DNA from: Anaeramoeba flamelloides
Taxonomy: Eukaryota > Metamonada > Anaeramoebidae
Reading direction: 5' to 3'
NCBI GenBank assembly: GCA_027625915.1
Contig: JANTQA010000048.1
Coordinates: 1,798,001 to 1,862,000, forward strand
DNA length: 64,000 nt
Part shown: in pieces, positions 11,735 to 23,000 of the stretch
Layout: each line of letters begins with the position of its first letter
Position numbering within the stretch: the stretch's first letter is position 1
Notes under the pieces: model-generated
Databases searched by the model: none
Told to the model about the DNA's origin: nothing
Seen by the model: the letters and a program-made list of their open reading frames with translations, nothing else
Made by a program: the position numbers and the translations under genes

Positions 11735-14700
11735 TTAGTTTTCATTTTCATTTTCATTTTTTTTTTCATTTTCATTTTTTTTTTCATTTTCTTTTTCTTT
11801 TTCTTTTTCTTTTTCTTTTTCTTTTTCTTTCTTTGAGTTTCTATAATGAGAAACCTTTGAACTAATTTTAAACCCCATTATCGTCGGCACGTGTTTATGT
11901 GTTGGTCGAAATGGCCGAAGTTCGGGTGCCGAATTAAGTAAAAAATGAGCAAATGTTGATCCAAAATATGCACCATCCATCATTGCATGTCGAGTGATTC
12001 TGGGATCAAAAATACGTTGGCACCTAGGACAAAAAGTTTTGAGTTTTGACTATTATTCATATTAATAATTTATAAAAAAATAAAGTAATTGAGCAAACAT
12101 TTTTTTTTTTAAATATTTAAAATAAGAAATTTAGATACAAGATTAATTTAATTTCGTTTTTAAATATATTGTTGAAACTATACTTTTTTTCAAAAATTAA
12201 AAATCCTAGGTTTTGTTGAATAAACAAACTATCTTCCTTTTAGGAAAAAAGAATTTGAATATATTAATTGGAAATCAAAAAACTTGAAAAAACTAGAAAT
12301 TGAAAACGACAATTTCAGAATTAAACATTTAGAAAATAGTCCAGGTTGGAAATGTTGTTAGATTTTCTTGAGTTTTCTGTTTATTTGGAAAAAAAATAGA
12401 TTTTCTTAGGGTTTTTTAATTTAAGAAATAAAAAGAAAATTTAGGAAATTTTCGGTTTATTTCTTAAAATAAAAAAAACCTGTACACTTTTCGTTAGGTT
12501 TTCAAGAATTTAAAAGAATTCAGTAAAATCAAATATTTTAATAAATTCTTTTCAATTAAAAAAAAAGCTAACGACAATGGATATTTAAAATGGAATGGTT
12601 ATCTTCAATTCTAAAACTCAGAAATTTTACAAATTATTTAAATCGATATTCTTATGTATTGAATAAAACATAAATTAAAAGTTTGTGATCTTGCAATTTG
12701 CGCAAAAAAAAATAAATAATTTGGATATCATTGAAGATTTAGATAATTTTCTCTTGAATTGCCCAGCCTATGAAAATAATTGTAAAATCAGGATATCAGA
12801 ATTTTAAAAAAATAATATATCTGTAATATATTAAAAATGATAAAATTCTTAATATTATTATAAAAAATAGAATCCATCATTTTTACTATCCCGTAGTGGG
12901 TAATAAATATATTTTTGAGTCTTTAATAAAATTCTTAAATAAAAATTTTAGGAATTTGGGAAGTTTCGTAGAGTGCCGTTAAGTACCGTAGAGTGCCTAG
13001 GTTTTTTTGAGATTTTCTGTTTTATTTGTGAAGTGTTCTAGGTTTTTTTGAGTATTTCTATTTTATTTAGAAAGTGTTCTAGGCTTTTTTTACTTTAGAA
13101 ATAAACAGAAAATTTATTAAAATTTTCGGTTTATTTCTAAAGTAAAAAAAACCTAACGAAAATCTATTGATTTTCCAAATAAACAGAAAAATCAAGAAAA
13201 CCTAACGAAAGTGCCGTCAAGTGCCTAGGTTTTTTTTAATTTTTGAAATGAAAAGAAAATTTTATTCAATTTTCTTTTTATTTCAAAAAGTAAAAAAAAC
13301 CTAACGGCGGTTTTCTTGAGGTTTTCTGTTTTGTTAAGTGTTCTAGGTTTTTTTGAGATTTTCCAAATAAACAGAAAACTCAATCAAAACCAAACAACAC
13401 ACAAGAAGAGTTAACAACGCCTTCCTTAAATAATAAAAGCAAAAATAAGAAATTTAAATTTTTTAAAATGGGTTTATCTTTCTTAGCATATGTGGATAAT
13501 GTAATTTTTCAAATGAGAAAAACATTAAAATGTATAATGAAACTTGATTGTTTATTTTTTCTTCAAAGGTCAATTATAAACTCATAATGAGTATTTACCC
13601 AAATCCATCACTAAAAATCATTGATAAATTTTTTTTAAATCTTTGTTAAAAAATTCATTAATGTTTAATGTGTGAGTTAGTCTTTACAGTATTTTGATTC
13701 CATTTTTTTAAAAAAGTTTAAAAGTTTTAATAGAATAGTAACTAATTTTTCATCAAATAATTTCTTGAAACGTTGTAGAACACTGCTTTGATTATCAAAA
13801 TTTTCATTGGGGTTACCCAAATTGATTTAATTTCTTTACATTTTCAAAACATCAAACTTGAATATTTATTAAAAGATAAACTAATTGTTTTTTACTTTTT
13901 TTTTTTTTTGCTTTAATTATCTTGTTTTGATTGAAATTTTAGTAATTCTGTTGTGTCTCGGATTAATAACAATTTTTTTTCTTGTTTTCAGTTTTGTAAA
14001 ATTTTTTACTTGATTTAATTAGATACTATTTAATAAACCAAAAAAGATTGTGGGGATTTTAAATTTGGTACTTTTCTATGAGCCCAATGGATTTTCTCAA
14101 TGAGACTGAAAAGAATTTCCAAATTATTTGAAATTTTACAAGTATCATTGGTTAGTTGGATCATTGTTTGTAATAACAATAATTGTTTCCAAAAATTAAT
14201 TCCAAATATTTCTTTAAATTGGAATCAAAAAACAAATTTTTTTTTTTTGAAGATGAAATCAAAAGTGATGTGAATGAAAGGGAAAAGGACGTATATTAAA
14301 CAAACACTTCAGAGTTTAAGTTAAAAATATTATTTTATGGGAATATTATCACTCTTGGAATTATTATTGATTTGAAGATACCCTTTATGTTAAAATATTG
14401 TATAAAGTAAAAAAAAAAATTTTATGGCTTTTATGAAAAGGAAATGGTAAACTATAATAAAAAAAAAAATATCAAATTTCAAAAACTTCTGAATGAATCA
14501 ATTAGTTTCATTGGGGTCATTTAATCAAATAGTTGATTAAAAAATTTCATTTTAAAAAAAAATTTATGATGGATCTTTTTCAACAATTGATCTTGTGGAG
14601 TTACTATTGTGAAAAAAAAGTGAGACAAGAAAAAAAGCAGGGAAATTTTTTTTTTTGAAATTAAAATAACCCAAGTAAGATGTCATGATTCTTAAAATTA

Positions 14701-16330
14701 TTCAATCCTCATTTGAATTTTTATTAACTTTTTAAAATTTTCTGGTAATTTTGATCTTTTTTGTTAATGTGAACAATTAAATTTTTTAAAATTTCACCAA
14801 AAATGCCACACTTTTTTTTTTCGGGTATTACTTTTTTTTCACAACACCTATTCAGTAACAAAAGAAATTTCATTTTCAATTTTTCTTCTTTTGTTGAAAA
14901 AGATATTTTCAAATATTCAAAATTAATTTTTCGCGGAATAAAAAACTCTTTTTTGAACTGTGCAAAAAAATTAAAAGAAAAGAAGTATCAAGTATATAAA
15001 ATTGTAAAAATAAGAGATTATAAAGCCTCAAATACCAAAAAATTAGGATACGATTTCTTCTTTCTCGTTATCAGTAACTATTTGAGAGTCAATTTAATTT
15101 TTGCAACTTTTGCGAAAAATGCTGATAACTATTTTCGATAATATCTCAAAAAAAAAACTTTATATTTACAGAATCGTTTAACTAGGGAGTGGATTTCAAA
15201 GGCTGTTAATGAGGATTTAAGTTGATAATCCGTATTCTGATTTAAAATGAGAGAAAAAAAATACTTAAACGCACTTATTTCAATTTGTGAAGGTTGTGTT
15301 GAAGAAAAGCTTTTTTTCTTTTTAAAATAGATCGAACCCTCGGAAAACAAAGGCCAGTGGGTGATCTGTATGTTGACAAACGAAAGAAATGTGATTTTTT
15401 GTGAATGAAGATAAAAAAGATTATTTTTTACTGCTTTGAATAAGTTACGTTTTTTTTTTTTTTTTATTAATTGGGGCTTTGTTGTTTTTAGAATTAAAAA
15501 AGCCAATAAAAGCGCAAAATCAATTTTAATTTGTTTTTTGGGTCTTGAGTCTGGAATGGAAAAAATAAAAAACAAAAAATTCTTTTTTTGGTAAATCAAG
15601 AAATTGAAAAAATAAAAAGAGAAATGGAAAAAAAAAAAAAAAAGAGAAAAGGAAAAGAAAAAGACAAACTTCACCAGCAACATCCGAAAGCCCAATTGGT
15701 AAACAGGGTTGGCTTTCACAATAAACTCTTGGACAGGTTCCAAATTTAGCTTCTTGATATTTTTTAATCTTTGTTTATTTTTTATTTAAGGAAAAAAGAA
15801 TTGTTTGTTTGTTTGTTTGTTTGTTTGGTTGGTTGCTTGAGAAAAAAAAAGAACAAATTTGAAGGGAATATTTATTTGGATAATTAATTACCATATGTTG
15901 AACACCATGAGGTGTTACAATCCATCTTGCATGAATCAAACCATACAGTACTTCCGCAGCACCTTGTATTAGTTCTTCTTGTTCTTCAGTTAAAATATCT
16001 TGAAATGGAAATTATTTTTTGATTGAGAATTTCAAAAAAAAAAACAATAAAAAAAAAAAAAATTTCTTTTTGGTAAGTCAGTGGATCAGTTCTCAAACAA
16101 CAAAACAAAGAAATAAAGAATATAATTTTGATTGTGTTACCTTCGTCTGAAATTTCTTCAGTTCTGATCGTTCTTAGTGCAAGTGAATAATAAGGCACGA
16201 AATTGGACAAGCCTGTAAAATTGAAGTTGTCGTTCAAGTATTGTGGGACAACCTCTGTTAAGATGTCATTCCTTTCCAATGAACAAAACCAACTCACCCA
16301 AGTTGTTTCTTCATTATCAGAATATGCCAT
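11735..16330 (-). CDS. CSNK2B: Protein kinase CK2 regulatory subunit beta
   Basis: CK2 beta dimerises and holds two catalytic alpha subunits in the CK2 tetramer, setting substrate choice. Four exons were joined by phase and homology: 16330-16141, 15998-15892, 15768-15670 and 12049-11735 (introns 142, 123 and 3,620 bp). The product is 236 aa. The N-terminus has [13 protein letters not shown], matching the family WISWFCGLRGNEF. The middle has [16 protein letters not shown]. The zinc ribbon cysteines fall at 111, 116 (CPRVYC), 139 and 142 (CPRC), a uniform shift of two from human. The C-lobe has [21 protein letters not shown] and GFKI. The acidic loop near residue 57 is short. An added tail of about 35 residues is almost pure Lys, Glu and Asn (KEKEKE...NENEN), unlike animal homologues. 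Exon 3 uses a GTTTGT donor. Confidence 0.97.
12330..12500. repeat. Hairpin repeat H, copy 1
   Basis: Imperfect inverted repeat: a TTTTTTAATTTAAGAAATAAA arm faces a TTTCGGTTTATTTC / TTAAAATAAAAAAAACC arm around an AGGAAATTTTC core. The flanks carry TTTCTTGAGTTTTCTGTTTATTTGG and CGTTAGGTTTTC, words shared with the copies at 13.0, 46.8, 49.8 and 58.7 kb. Confidence 0.75.
12960..13400. repeat. Hairpin repeat H cluster, copies 2-3
   Basis: A run of palindromic modules. AGAAATAAACAGAAAATTT faces AAATTTTCGGTTTATTTCT, and a second pair built on GAAATGAAAAGAAAATTTTA follows. They are separated by GTGCCTAGGTTTTTTT and AAAAAAACCTAACG words. The block opens with GAGTGCCGTTAAGTACCGTAGAG, the most GC-rich motif in the area. 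TTCTAGGTTTTTTTGAG occurs three times. It lies inside the CK2-beta intron. Confidence 0.8.
14325..15300 (+). repeat. Repeat R3, copy 1 (in CK2-beta intron)
   Basis: Related to about 52,175-52,930. Shared blocks in order are TGGAATTATTATTGATTTGAAGA, GATCTTTTTCAA followed by TTGA, CTCAAATACCA, TTTGARAGTCAATTTAATTT, GATAATATTTCAAAAAAA and GGGATTTAAG-type words ending in GATTTAAAA. The internal parts differ in length. The plus-strand frame 14,803-15,141 falls in this copy, but the other copy keeps no matching frame. Confidence 0.7.
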
Positions 16331-16844
16331 TTTGAGAGCTTTGGTTTGTTTATTTTTCGAATAAAATAAAAAAAAATAAAAAAATATATTTGCAAAATAT
16401 TTAATTATGGAGTTTTCCTCTTGTTGAGGGTTGGTGTTCTATTATTGAGTTTCTTTTGGTTTTTAGAAAATGATAATAACAAGTTTTATACTCATTTGAA
16501 AATATTTCTCAGCACCGAAAATTCCTGTTTTTTTATAATTTTTAAAGTTGATATCTCTTGAACACATAAATATAAGTGAATCTTAAATATAATTACTATT
16601 TTTTTTTTGGTTTTACTACTAAACAAAAGCTTTTGTGTGAATACTTTAATAATCTGAAAAAGAAAAAAAAATCCAAGTTTTTTTCACTTTTTTGGAATTA
16701 AGGACTATTCTTATTTGTAAGAACTTGAATATTATTTGTATACTTGAATATGTTTTATTACACTCAAGCAATGTGACAGAATGAATTCTTCTGATGTTCA
16801 AATTGAAAATTATTAATTTTTTCTGTTTTTTTTTTAACTTTTTT

Positions 16845-17135
16845 GTAAAGTAGAATTTTCTTTATATTTGAAAGAAGAATTCTAAAAAGAAAAAAATCAT
16901 ATAGTTATTAAAAAAAATATTCTGTTGATGAAATAAATTCATATCGTTGACTTGAAAATAAAAAAGAAAAAGTAAAGGAAAAAAATATCAATGGTTAAAG
17001 CAAACAAGATCAAAAAGAAAAAAGAAATTTCACACATTAACCAACTACTCCTTAACTGAATATTTGTGATCAACTATCAAACTAAATAAAAATAAATTTA
17101 CGGAAATTGCTGTAGCTTTGATTTAGGAAATTTTT
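16845..17135 (+). repeat. Dispersed repeat R1, copy b
   Basis: Forward copy. The blocks TTTCTTTATAT, GACTTGAAAATAAAAAAG, AGATCAAAAAG, ATTTGTGATCAACTATCAAA and GCTGTAGCTTTGATTT line up with the reverse complements of the copies at 1-215 and 45.12-45.43 kb. It lies about 500 bp upstream of the CK2-beta start codon. Confidence 0.75.
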
Positions 17136-17872
17136 ATTCATGAAAATAGAGTCTTGTTTAATTTTTTTTTTTTTTATTAAGTGGAATAGAATAAAACCCT
17201 CTAAAATTGATTTTCTTTTTATTAACTAGTTTTTTATTATTTACCAATTTTTTATTTTGTTTTTTGAATTAAAAAAAAAATAATTGGTATGTCATCCAAA
17301 TGAGTAATGATATAATATACGGTTCGGTGTATGATTTTCTACCCGAAATTGATGTAAAATGATATATAAAGTTTGATTTACCTTTTCAATAATATTTAAA
17401 ACTCTATTTTTTTTAAAAAAAAATTGATAATTTTGCTGTAAATATTGAAAGCCACTAAATTGGAAAATCGTCCTTTAACATGTTAGAAAATCAAAAATTT
17501 CTTATTTTAATAACTTTCCACTTCATTCAACAATTTTTTTTTGTTTTGAGTTCAAGAGTGTAATGATTTGAATATAAATGGAGACAACCCTTTCAAAAGG
17601 GGTAAAAAAACAATCATTTTTAATTTTACTTTTAACTCACAAAAAATTGTGAGAAGTTGTTAATTTATCACTTCTTAATTATTTTCATTTTTTCACAAAT
17701 TGAATTTTCTTTATATTGGGAATAGGAGTTATTATAAAAAAACAGAAAAGTGGTTATGTGTTAATACTGAAACACTACAACACAAAAGTGTGTAGTAACT
17801 TGAAAATAAAAAAAAAGAGTAAAGACTAAAAATATCAAAGGTTTACAATTTCAAGACCTTGTAAAGTATATA

Positions 17873-18405
17873 AACCTCATTAGAAAAATTAGGACAAACC
17901 CAAAATCAAAAATAGGTAAAAAAAACCCCAATTTATTTTATTTTTGAATTCCTAATACAAAACCCACATTTAAGTGATCTCATTATATCTGTTTTAATAA
18001 ATAATCATTTTAAACCAAATAAAAGAAAAAAATATAAAACTCAAAATTGAAAATCAGTGTGTCCAAAATGATTAGACCAGCTGAATGAAAAAATGTATTG
18101 ATAAATTTGTTCAAATTTCACCAACAATTGTTGATAGATCAAATGAAAAGATAACATCTACCAATTGTATGTTATTTTCCAATTTAACAAAATTCAACAC
18201 TAACCTTCTATCAACCATTGAAAAAAAAATTCCATACCTAACGAAACAAATTAAGTAATTGGTAAAAACGAATTGAAAACAAAAAGAGAAAACCACAAAA
18301 AATGTAAATAGTTGGAAAATTAACATTATTTCCGAATTGAATTGAAGTGCAGTATTGTTATTCTTTCAACTGTTTAAACTGTGTCCAAAATTTTGGAATA
18401 TAGTT
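17873..18405 (-). mobile_element. Tc1/mariner-like deletion derivative, copy 1
   Basis: This 533-bp element has inverted ends of about 30 bp. The left end reads AACCTCATTAGAAAAATTAGGAC and the right end, reverse-complemented, reads AACTATATTCCAAAATTTTGGAC. Both sides are flanked by TA. It is collinear in reverse orientation with the copy at 46,090-46,627. An open frame on the minus strand (18,326-18,111) includes RRLVLNFVKLENN and DLSTIVGEI, a spacing seen in the first helix-turn-helix of Tc1-type transposases. No DDE catalytic region is present, so it is non-autonomous. Family assignment rests on the TA flanks and the end sequence. Confidence 0.75.
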
Positions 18406-18497
18406 TATAAATTTATTAAATAATTGTAAAATAACTAAAATAACATAAAAATAATTGATAATAACAATGCAAAATATCATTTTTCAACTTAAAAACG

Positions 18498-18500
<3 letters not shown>

Positions 18501-18546
<46 letters not shown>

Positions 18547-18562
18547 GTATGTATGTATGTAT
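18501..18562. repeat. TA / TATG microsatellite
   Basis: About 20 TA dinucleotides pass into TATG tetramers. The short frames on both strands here simply translate this run and are not genes. Confidence 0.95.
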
Positions 18563-20493
18563 TGTTCCCTAGATCCAAGAGTTGTGCCTAAAAAAAAAAT
18601 TATTTTTTGTACTTTATTTAATTCATTGGGGTGTACATTAAAAAGTACATAAATTGTGAAGAAAATGAGATCAAACCGAAAAAAAGAAATTATAATGATT
18701 TGAAAACAATCCAAAAATGAACATTCATGATCAATTACCAAATTAAATTAAATTAACCAAAAGTGTTGTGACTGCGATTTTGGGGGTTCATAGTTATTTT
18801 TTTTTTTTTTTTTATTTTTTTTTTTGTTTCTGAATTTTTGCCGAACTCTTTTTAAATTTCTTTTCTTTTCTTTTTTTTTTTTTTTCTTTTCTTTTTAATT
18901 TTTTTGATATACATTTTATCTATAAAGAAAATGTGTTCGTGAATTTTCCTTGAAAATTATAAAATAAAAGATTTTGTATTTAAAACTTCTTTAACGTAAT
19001 TGAAGTAATAAGTTGTTTAGAGTATAATTTACGCATCTTCAATAATAATAAAAAAAATATTGTTTTTTTAATTTCAAAAGAGTTAATAATCCCCAAATTT
19101 GTAATATTTTAATTTCCTTTAGATAATTTTTTTTTTATTATTCTTTATGGTAGAAAATTACAAACCTCCAGAGTATAAAATAGGACAAGTTGTTAAAAGT
19201 GGATTATTAAATTTTCTTTTTTCTCTTCTTGTGTTTTTAGATATTTACTCTGGCGTCATTTGGATATAAATAAAATAACCAATATTTTTCAGAAAAATTA
19301 GTTTAAATTGGATTTTTTTTATTTATTACTTAATTTGTGAGAAAAGACACATAAAAAATTTTTATTTAAAAAAGACTAACACAAATTTTGAATATTGTAT
19401 TTCTTGGATGAAGGGGGTGTGAATGCTAAAAATGGTTTTTTTAATTCAAAAAAGTTGTATTTTAATAAAAAACAGTCGTTCAGATATCCCATATAATCTA
19501 TAAAAATATTAATTAATAGATAGGAAATCAAAAGAATGAAAAAAATTTTCTAAAAAAAAAAATAATAAAAATATTTATTAGTTTTATCTTTAGCAATTAT
19601 TAGGATTAATTCTTTAATTGGTTTTATTGTTATTAATTCAAAAATGTAAAATTTTTATTAGAATTTTTTTTTATGGTACCTATTGTTTTCTAATTTAAAA
19701 TAATTTTTAAAATTGGCTTTTTATTTTTCTATTTGTATTTAATTCGTCTAATTACTAACTTTTGTTCAAACTAAATGATATTTATACAATTCTTCTTCAG
19801 AATTAAAAGATGATTGAATTTGTTTGTTTTTATAAGGTTTAATTTTACAGTATATTTCTAAATTTCATATTAATTCTAAATCATGCTTGAATTTTTTGAC
19901 TTGGTTTTCTTTTTCATTAAGATTCCTGTTATTTGTGGTTGTTTTTTATTTCAAAGATTTAATATTTTTACTTAAATATTCGAAATATTATTCTTTATTT
20001 GCATATCATTGGATAAAAATTTTTTGAAAAAGGTATTTTAATAATAAACACAGCTAATTTAATAAGGTTGAAATATTTTTAAAACTATATTTAGGTTTTA
20101 TATATTAAAAAAGTATTGAATTTTTCAGAATTAAAAACCTTTTCAACAATATTAAGTTTTCAATTTGAATAAAGTTAGGTTACTAATATTTAAATACGGA
20201 GTAGATGTTTGAGTTGGAAGAAACATACATTTTGAAAAATATTGCGTCTTCACTTTTTCATTATAGAAAGCTTTTGAAAAGGTTTTAATTCTGAAAATAT
20301 AATAAAATAAAAAAAAAATCACTTTTTAAAATAAATGAATTGTGAAAAAAGGTTTTAGTTAAAAAAAATCAAATACAAATAAATAGGAACGAGGTGAGAA
20401 TTACAAGGTAGTTTTGTTGTTCATTCTCATCCAGATTAAGGGGATAAAAAAATAAATTAATCTTCAAAAAGATAAATTGATAGTATGTTGTTT

Positions 20494-21040
20494 TTACATT
20501 CTTGATTTCAAAAAGTTTACACCCCAAGTCCTTTTTAGCACAGGTTCTAATTCATCAAATAAGCTACAAAAAAAAATTTTTTTTTAATGTATAATTCTTG
20601 AATATAATATACAGAATTTAATTTTTTAGAGAGAATTGTTTGGGTTAAAAAAAGAAGTCTATGTTATTGTTTTTTTATTTTGTTAGTAGTTTTTTGGTTT
20701 TTTTATATGTAATTTTGATTATTCTGTTCTTTAGATACACTAGTAGATTGTGCATGATTTTTCTCTTGTATTGTAAGAATAACTAGTGGAACAGAGAATT
20801 TTAAGGTGATGACTGTTGTGATTGATAAAAATTAAGATGATAAAGAGAAAAAAATAATCTTTCAGAATTTTCTTTAATTGAAAGTTTTCTTTTCATTCTA
20901 GATTTCAACAGAATTTATTTGGAAAGGTGATCTTTCTTGTTTTGTAATATAATAGTATAGATTTATTCAATATACACACCTTTTCGAGTCTATTTTTTGG
21001 TTTACTGTTTGACTAATTTCAAGCAGTCCTTTATACACAT
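20494..21040 (-). CDS. Candidate three-exon gene for a 58-aa protein
   Basis: Exons 21040-21006 (MCIKDCLKLVK), 20812-20741 (HHLKILCSTSYSYNTREK...) and 20563-20494 (YLFDELEPVLKRTWGVNFL...) join with matching phases at both junctions. Introns are 193 and 177 bp (GTAAAC to ACAACAG; GTGTAT to TTTGTAG), the usual size for short introns here. The last exon has clear protein character and a good polypyrimidine tract before TTTGTAG. The first exon is short and a different donor (GTGTGT at 20,979) is possible, so the 5' end is least certain. No family is recognised. Confidence 0.42.
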
Positions 21041-21615
21041 TACGAGATTCAAAACATAATTAATAAAACAAAAATTTAAATCAAGAAAAAAGTCCAAAAA
21101 ATCAAAAAATAAAAGATTCAACTCTGAATTACTTTGATTCTTTTCACAAATAGAGCAGCGAAAGGTTTTTTTGTTTCAAAGTTTCAATATTACAGTGGTT
21201 ACTTAAAAAATCTTTTTTCAGTAAGGTTCTCACAATTAAAAATTTCAAAAATGGGAAAATTTGCCTACTTTCCTAAAGTGTAATAGGGAAATTGATTTTA
21301 AAGTCTACTAGTCATTTCATTTTTTAGAAAACCATGACAAAATTACCAAAGATTTTCCAAGTAACTTGTTACAGTATGAATTTTTTCCACTTATTGATGT
21401 CAAATAAGTAGCGTTCTGTCAAAAATTTTACCAATTTCAGATTCTTCAAAAATAATAAACAAAAACCTTTCTTTGGGAACTAAAAGAAAAGATGATCAAC
21501 AGATGGAAGTTTTGCATAAAGAAAAAAATAAATGATCACAAAAAACACAAAAAATTAATTTATTTGAGTTTAAAACAGAAAAAAATCACAAAGATTTAAA
21601 AATACAAGCAACAAT

Positions 21616-22146
21616 TTATTTGGTTGTAATATTTTGAAGAAATTTTTGAGATCTGTACATCATAAAATCGGAAAAATCACTTGACGAGTTTCGAATAAGC
21701 TTTTTTGGTTTTTCATTGCATTCCTGTTTTTCTTGTCGAGATACGATTTTTGTTTCTGTTTTGATCTTCATTTTTTGAGATTGTTCCACCTTCTGAAGAA
21801 TCTTACTCACAATTTTTAAAGTGTTCTCAACTTTCCTTTTTGTTTGAACAAAGGCTTTGCAAAAAGTCTCTATCAAATATTTCTTTTCTAAATTGAGCAA
21901 ATAAGACAGATCGCATTTGATTTTGTCGACATAAGAATTAAATAAAAAATCATACATTAGTTTCAAGGGATTCTTTTCCTCAAGCCTGATGAATTCCATG
22001 GTAACAACACAGTTATTGTTTATTCGATGAAATCTCTTTAGAAGATTGGTTCGATCCCTTAGGTTTATTTCTTCCTTATCCAGAGACATGTTCTCTCTCG
22101 TGTTTCCAGTGAGTATTTGGTACTTATTATATTTGAAGTCATTCAT
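21616..22146 (-). CDS. Intronless gene, 176-aa charged helical protein, unknown
   Basis: The frame opens at a true ATG and runs 176 codons with balanced codon and residue use, unlike the surrounding spacer. The N-terminal 60 residues contain an arginine-rich segment (NLRDRTNLLKRFHRINN). Residues 60-130 are predicted helical with Leu/Ile spacing (MYDFLFNSYVDKIKCDLSYL, ETFCKAFVQTKRK). The tail is Lys/Glu-rich, then Ser-rich (RNSSSDFSDF). No signal peptide, membrane segment, zinc ligand set or known domain is visible. The function is unknown; it could be a coiled-coil or nucleic-acid-associated protein, but nothing in the sequence decides this. Confidence 0.7.
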   Translation of the reverse strand: MNDFKYNKYQILTGNTRENMSLDKEEINLRDRTNLLKRFHRINNNCVVTMEFIRLEEKNPLKLMYDFLFNSYVDKIKCDLSYLLNLEKKYLIETFCKAFVQTKRKVENTLKIVSKILQKVEQSQKMKIKTETKIVSRQEKQECNEKPKKLIRNSSSDFSDFMMYRSQKFLQNITTK

Positions 22147-23000
22147 TTTGGATTCCTATTTTGAATGAAATTTGAAAAGTTTTATTGTTGGTTGGTGTTG
22201 GTTTTAAAAAAAAAATAAATTGATTTTTTTAACATATTTTTGCAAAAGAAAGAAATTTTCCGATTTTCAAAACTTCCTAATTTGAGAAAAGGCTTGTTTC
22301 AATCATCATATTCTTCTTTCTGGTCAATATGATCATTATTTGAATAAATATTTTCATCCCAAAATGTTGTTGAAAAAAATCTTGAATTGTATTTTATTTC
22401 AATGACACCTCTTATTAATTATTGGTTATAAAAAGTTAATTGTCTTATTCGAATTTGAATTTGAAATTTAAAGAAGAAGATATTTATTTTTTTTCTCGAA
22501 ATTGCTTATTTATTTTTTGAACCTTTTTACAATTACAAACACTTTTTGATTTAATTTTGTTTTGGTTCTTTTTGATGCTGTTTGATCAAATAATCAAAAA
22601 TTTTTTTTTTTTAATTTTTTTATTTTTAAAAATTAAATGATCGAACATTAGGAAGGAGGATTTGAGATGACAGTGTTTTTAATTTTGTTGATTCTTTTAA
22701 GAAAATTATTTTGGCAGAAAGGAATTCTCGATTTTCTTGAGAAAACCAATTGGTTCCATGAGATTAGTTGAGAAGAAATAAATTCTTATGATTAAATTTT
22801 GCTTATTTTTTTGATTATCAAAAAACTCAAGAATTTTTTAATCAAGTTTGCAATTTTAAGATAGAGAATTATTCTGATTGGAAATACTTCATTTTCTTCA
22901 AATTTGTTCTATTTGGTATTGTTTAGACAAGAGAATTAATTTTTTTACGAAAAATTTTTTTGTTCAGATCTTTTTAAGATTTTGATCTATCAAATTATAA

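Larger units (their letters stand above)
12050..15669 (-). other. 3.6-kb CK2-beta intron 3, filled with repeats
   Basis: Boundaries are fixed by the reading frame on both sides (GE joined to [10 protein letters not shown]). The intron holds hairpin-repeat blocks at 12,330-12,500 and 12,960-13,400 and a copy of repeat R3 at about 14,325-15,300. Open frames within it, such as 14,803-15,141 on the plus strand, lie in repeat sequence and are not called as genes. Confidence 0.9.
17690..18790 (+). repeat. Dispersed repeat R1, copy c, split by later insertions
   Basis: The left half (17,690-17,870) ends after the TCAAAGGTTTACAA block. The right half resumes at about 18,640 with GAGATCAAACC and continues through ATTCATGATCAATTACCAAAT to the end motif GTGACTGCGATTTTGG. 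The intact copies are continuous across this point. The interruption holds the mariner-like element (17,873-18,405) and about 230 bp with the TA run, so R1 is older than the insertion. Confidence 0.7.
16400..20493. other. Non-coding repeat graveyard between CK2-beta and the 20.5-kb gene
   Basis: This stretch contains two R1 copies (one split), a Tc1/mariner-like derivative, a TA dinucleotide run at about 18,501-18,541 running into TATG units, and long T tracts near 18.8-18.9 kb. From about 18.8 to 20.4 kb no gene or strong repeat was found except the CTAGAGTATAATTTACAC-like block near 19.0 kb. CK2-beta begins at the left edge and transcribes away from it, so its promoter should lie at 16.33-16.6 kb. 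No specific motif is claimed there. Confidence 0.6.

Noticed and set aside
14803-15141. Plus-strand frame of 112 codons in the CK2-beta intron
   Set aside because: It lies in repeat R3; the second R3 copy at 52 kb does not preserve it, and the composition is that of translated spacer.
15129-15743. Minus-strand open frame of 204 codons
   Set aside because: Its first 25 codons are CK2-beta exon 3; the rest is read-through into intron 3 past the GTTTGT donor, with low-complexity Phe/Lys sequence.
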